Below, piece after piece: positions 61,418 through 64,000 of a stretch of 64,000 bases of DNA (positions are counted from its first letter, which is position 1; each line of letters opens with the position of its first letter). The notes beneath the pieces are model-generated. The model had not been told where the DNA came from. It did no database searches and saw only the letters and a list, made by a program, of their open reading frames with translations. The position numbers and the translations under genes were made by a program. This DNA is from Incurvaria masculella (taxonomy: Eukaryota; Arthropoda; Insecta; Lepidoptera; Incurvariidae), in the NCBI GenBank assembly GCA_946894095.1, contig OX335645.2, forward strand, positions 18,747,001-18,811,000, written 5' to 3'.

Positions 61418-64000
61418 GTGAGTGATTTCGTACTGTAAAAGTAATAAAGCCAAATACAATTTTACACAAAATGTTATGTAGAGCAAAATATTTATTGGCA
61501 TCTTGCTTTAGAAACGGCAACATTTGACTAATTACCTAACATTAAAATAAAATTTTATTTTTGTGTCAGTTTTTGCTGATAAAGTTTGTCTAACAAATAG
61601 ACAAACCTTTATTTTGGCATATAAGTGATTTCAGTAGCAAAAAAATCATAGTAACCAGGAAAGTGTGCTTCTTAAATAGAAAAAATAAATGAAGTAAGTA
61701 TCCCTTTTTTCTATTTAATTGCAAAATAAAACCTCGCGCTTACTTTGTTTTGGTATTTCCTACCCTTAGATGCTTTAATTTATTTAACCTACATACCTAT
61801 TATAGAAAATAATAAATCCAAGTTATGTAATTTACGTTGATTATTCAGCATGGAAATTCCATCCCTGAAGTGTTTTGTCCTGTAAGATAGGTGCAATGAA
61901 AAGGACATCGCAAAGTTTGTATGGGCTAGAAAATCGTCACTAATTTAGGTGTTTCTGGATCGAACTACCACAGTTAAATGGTTTTGACTAAGGTGAATCC
62001 GAATTGATACATTTCAGACACTGTAAACTCATAGAAACGTCAGCAGATGCATCTAAAGTCTCAGTGATGCATTTACTGAAGTGATTACTATTTTCGCAAT
62101 CTGAAAAAGTTTCTTGTTTAGTGCAGCGCGCTGGGCGTCGCTTCCTGACCCAGAGGTCAGAGGTTCGCGCCGCATCGCGCTCCAGTTTTTTTTAATGTGA
62201 TAATCATTTGCAGGTTATTCTTAGATTTTCTAGCTCATTTTAGTGGGCACACCACCGTAGAGAGTTATTCTGAAGGATAAAATAAGAATATTGCTAGTTC
62301 AAGCACTTTGTATCGAAGTAACATGAAATATTATGTGAACTGAGATATTTATTTGATATTAGAGAAAAAAATGGTAATGTGGTTATTTTTCCTCCAGAAT
62401 CCGCAGTGCTGTGTGTATTCAAGGGTTGGGAAAAACTTACGGAAACAACTTGGTGTCTCGGCACATAATACTCATTTGGTTTTATTGACGGCTGTGTCTA
62501 CCTACATTTCGAAATATACGAATTCGAATTTTTACAAAAAAAGATATGCGGTCAACTATGTAAAAAGCATAAAAAGTGAATATTCAAGAGAAACGTGCAA
62601 TTCGAAAAAACAAATACAACATATTATCACTATTATGCAATAGATGGCGCTCCGCATCTGATTATTATTTTAGCTAAGATATATTTTGTGTATCAATGTA
62701 TTTTTGAAAATAATTATAATGGTACGGGAACTGGCACAACATACCTAATTGAAAAAAGAATTATAGTAATGAATTACGAACACTTCTATAATCGTAAATT
62801 GTTTAAATATCGGATAACAGATGGCTCTACTCTTTCTGCAAGGGAACTATTTGTTCAAAGTCTGTTTAGATCGAATTATATTAGCTGGAGTTCTCATGAA
62901 AGTTGAAATATTTGAAAATTCAAATCATTAATAATAATTATCGATGGTTTCGAATACTATCGATTACATTTCTGTTACGCCAAAAAAGTCACTGGAGCTC
63001 CGGTTGCATATCTCCTTTTACATTTTAGCCGGAGCTAGGGTGAATGTCCAAAAATAGCTTGGGCACGAGTAGAGCCAAGAACTTCAAGTATTTTTTTAAA
63101 TAAAGCCGCTTTTCGAGACAATGTAAGTAAATTGTTCATGGAGAAATAGGACCTACTACTACTAATTTATATTATTTAAACCATAGATGTTGAGGACCGC
63201 CAGGCTGCGAAGGTCCCGAAGCCCAGTCTCTCCTCGTTCCAACAGGAATCTCTACCCAAGTGGTCTCCCTTTCGGTCGGGATGAAGACCACCCCCCTGTA
63301 CCCTAGTACAGGGACACACGTCTACCCATAATTCTCGAGGGTCGCATACTGCACGGAGAACAATGTCGAATATCCCTACGAGAACTACAGGCAGATAAAA
63401 TAAAAAGTCTTGAGTGTGTGGGTACCTGCGTGCTCCGCTTGAAGTCTCAGCCACTATATATCGTTGATTCGGCGTCTCACTGACTTTAACGTTTGGAAAT
63501 AACTAAAAGAAAACACTGACTCTACTATAAAAAATACTTTATTTTTCTATTAATTTAAACTATAAGGAGCTATTAGGACAGAGATACAGTGTTACAGCAA
63601 AATTTCGCAGCGAAGTGCCGTCCTCAGGGCGGTCGCCCTTATTTATACAATCGGTAACGCCTAGCACACGGACAGTGGCGATCTTATTTTGTGTGAGTGA
63701 TGGATGCACACATCTACATTTAGGAGCAGATCTTTTTATATGAAATTTACAATTTTCTTAATAACTTTTACACTAATAGGTCGATTACAAAAAATGATAT
63801 TTTACATCAAATATACAGTAATAATATATCTTAGGACAAAATTTGTCGTTTGTGACTTATTTAAATAAAAAGATATCTTCACTGAAGGCGTTTGCAACAA
63901 AACATTAAATATCTTTTTCCCTGTTAAATCTAAAATTATAAATTATATCTCAAATTATGCGCTAAGATTTGGATCATCCATCAATATATTATTTACTCGA
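61418..64000 (+). other. Intron or flank downstream of the secreted-protein exon
   Basis: AT-rich. It contains a tRNA-like fragment (62120-62185) that does not fold fully, an unrecognised GC-balanced segment (63180-63470) and an LTR-like promoter on the minus strand (63530-63700). Confidence 0.45.
63530..63700 (-). promoter_or_regulatory. Possible retroelement LTR core promoter, minus strand
   Basis: On the minus strand a TATA box (TATAAATAAGG, 63647-63637) is followed about 100 bp on by AATAAAG (63543-63537). A TATA box shortly before a poly(A) signal is the layout of an LTR R region. No LTR ends or retroviral genes were identified. Confidence 0.35.

Noticed and set aside
62120..62185. tRNA gene
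   Set aside because: GCGCGCTGGGCGTCGC, GACCCAGAGGTC and AGAGGTTCGCGCC recall tRNA-Met, but the acceptor stem does not close, so it is at best a SINE head or tRNA pseudogene.
63176..63454. 92-codon minus-strand gene
   Set aside because: No recognisable domain; the neighbourhood looks like retroelement sequence.

Overview
The window is nuclear DNA of an animal, almost certainly an insect and most likely a moth or butterfly. Coding sequence is split into short exons with GT-AG (once GC-AG) introns, lies in AT-rich introns full of TIR elements, Helitron-like elements, SINEs and LINE tails, and the interspersed families (a CCGT-microsatellite element, a SINE with a shared body carrying a 5S-like or tRNA-like head, CR1/Jockey-type and RTE-type LINE tails) look lepidopteran. 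No database search was possible, so the order is an inference.

All recognisable genes are on the + strand, and three of them are consecutive adenylate kinase (AK) paralogs. (1) Positions 48-35984: a two-domain AK5-like gene whose 5' end lies left of the window; eleven exons join in frame to 622 residues plus stop (AK domain 1, Ala/Pro/Gly linker, AK domain 2, NGALP-repeat tail). (2) Positions 40746-51645: a canonical cytosolic AK1 with all catalytic motifs and four candidate alternative first exons that would give different N-termini. (3) Positions 52393-60516: an AK1-like protein of 230 residues that starts MGCIFS (predicted myristoylation plus palmitoylation) and has lost several active-site residues. 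(4) From 61048: the first coding exon of an unrelated secreted or membrane protein running out of what can be read. A tRNA-Ile(AAT) gene sits in an intron of gene 1.

The striking feature is that all three AK genes carry tandem arrays whose repeat unit spans an exon-intron junction: a 188-bp mini-exon unit x7 (1-1305), an 84-bp unit x about 6-7 later split by a 2.25-kb transposon (9737-12500), a 194-bp unit x2-3 (30528-30980), decayed copies in AK1 exon 2 (48660-48810), a roughly 160-bp unit x5-6 with five intact GTRAGT donors (50036-50940), a 102-bp unit x13 that stays open as a 34-residue repeat (53430-54735), and a 135-bp unit x2 (57500-57796). They differ in unit length, phase and age, so they seem to have arisen independently.

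Between genes and in introns the window holds nested MITEs (including a TTAA element whose empty site is preserved in a paralogous copy), an inverted repeat with 200-bp arms (4941-5409), a hAT MITE with perfect 8-bp target duplication (47657-47991), two Helitron-like elements (28473-29545), six copies of a CCGT-microsatellite element, about ten SINE copies and several LINE fragments. Functionally the cluster suggests one active soluble AK (gene 2) flanked by two family members with altered active sites, one of them probably membrane-tethered.
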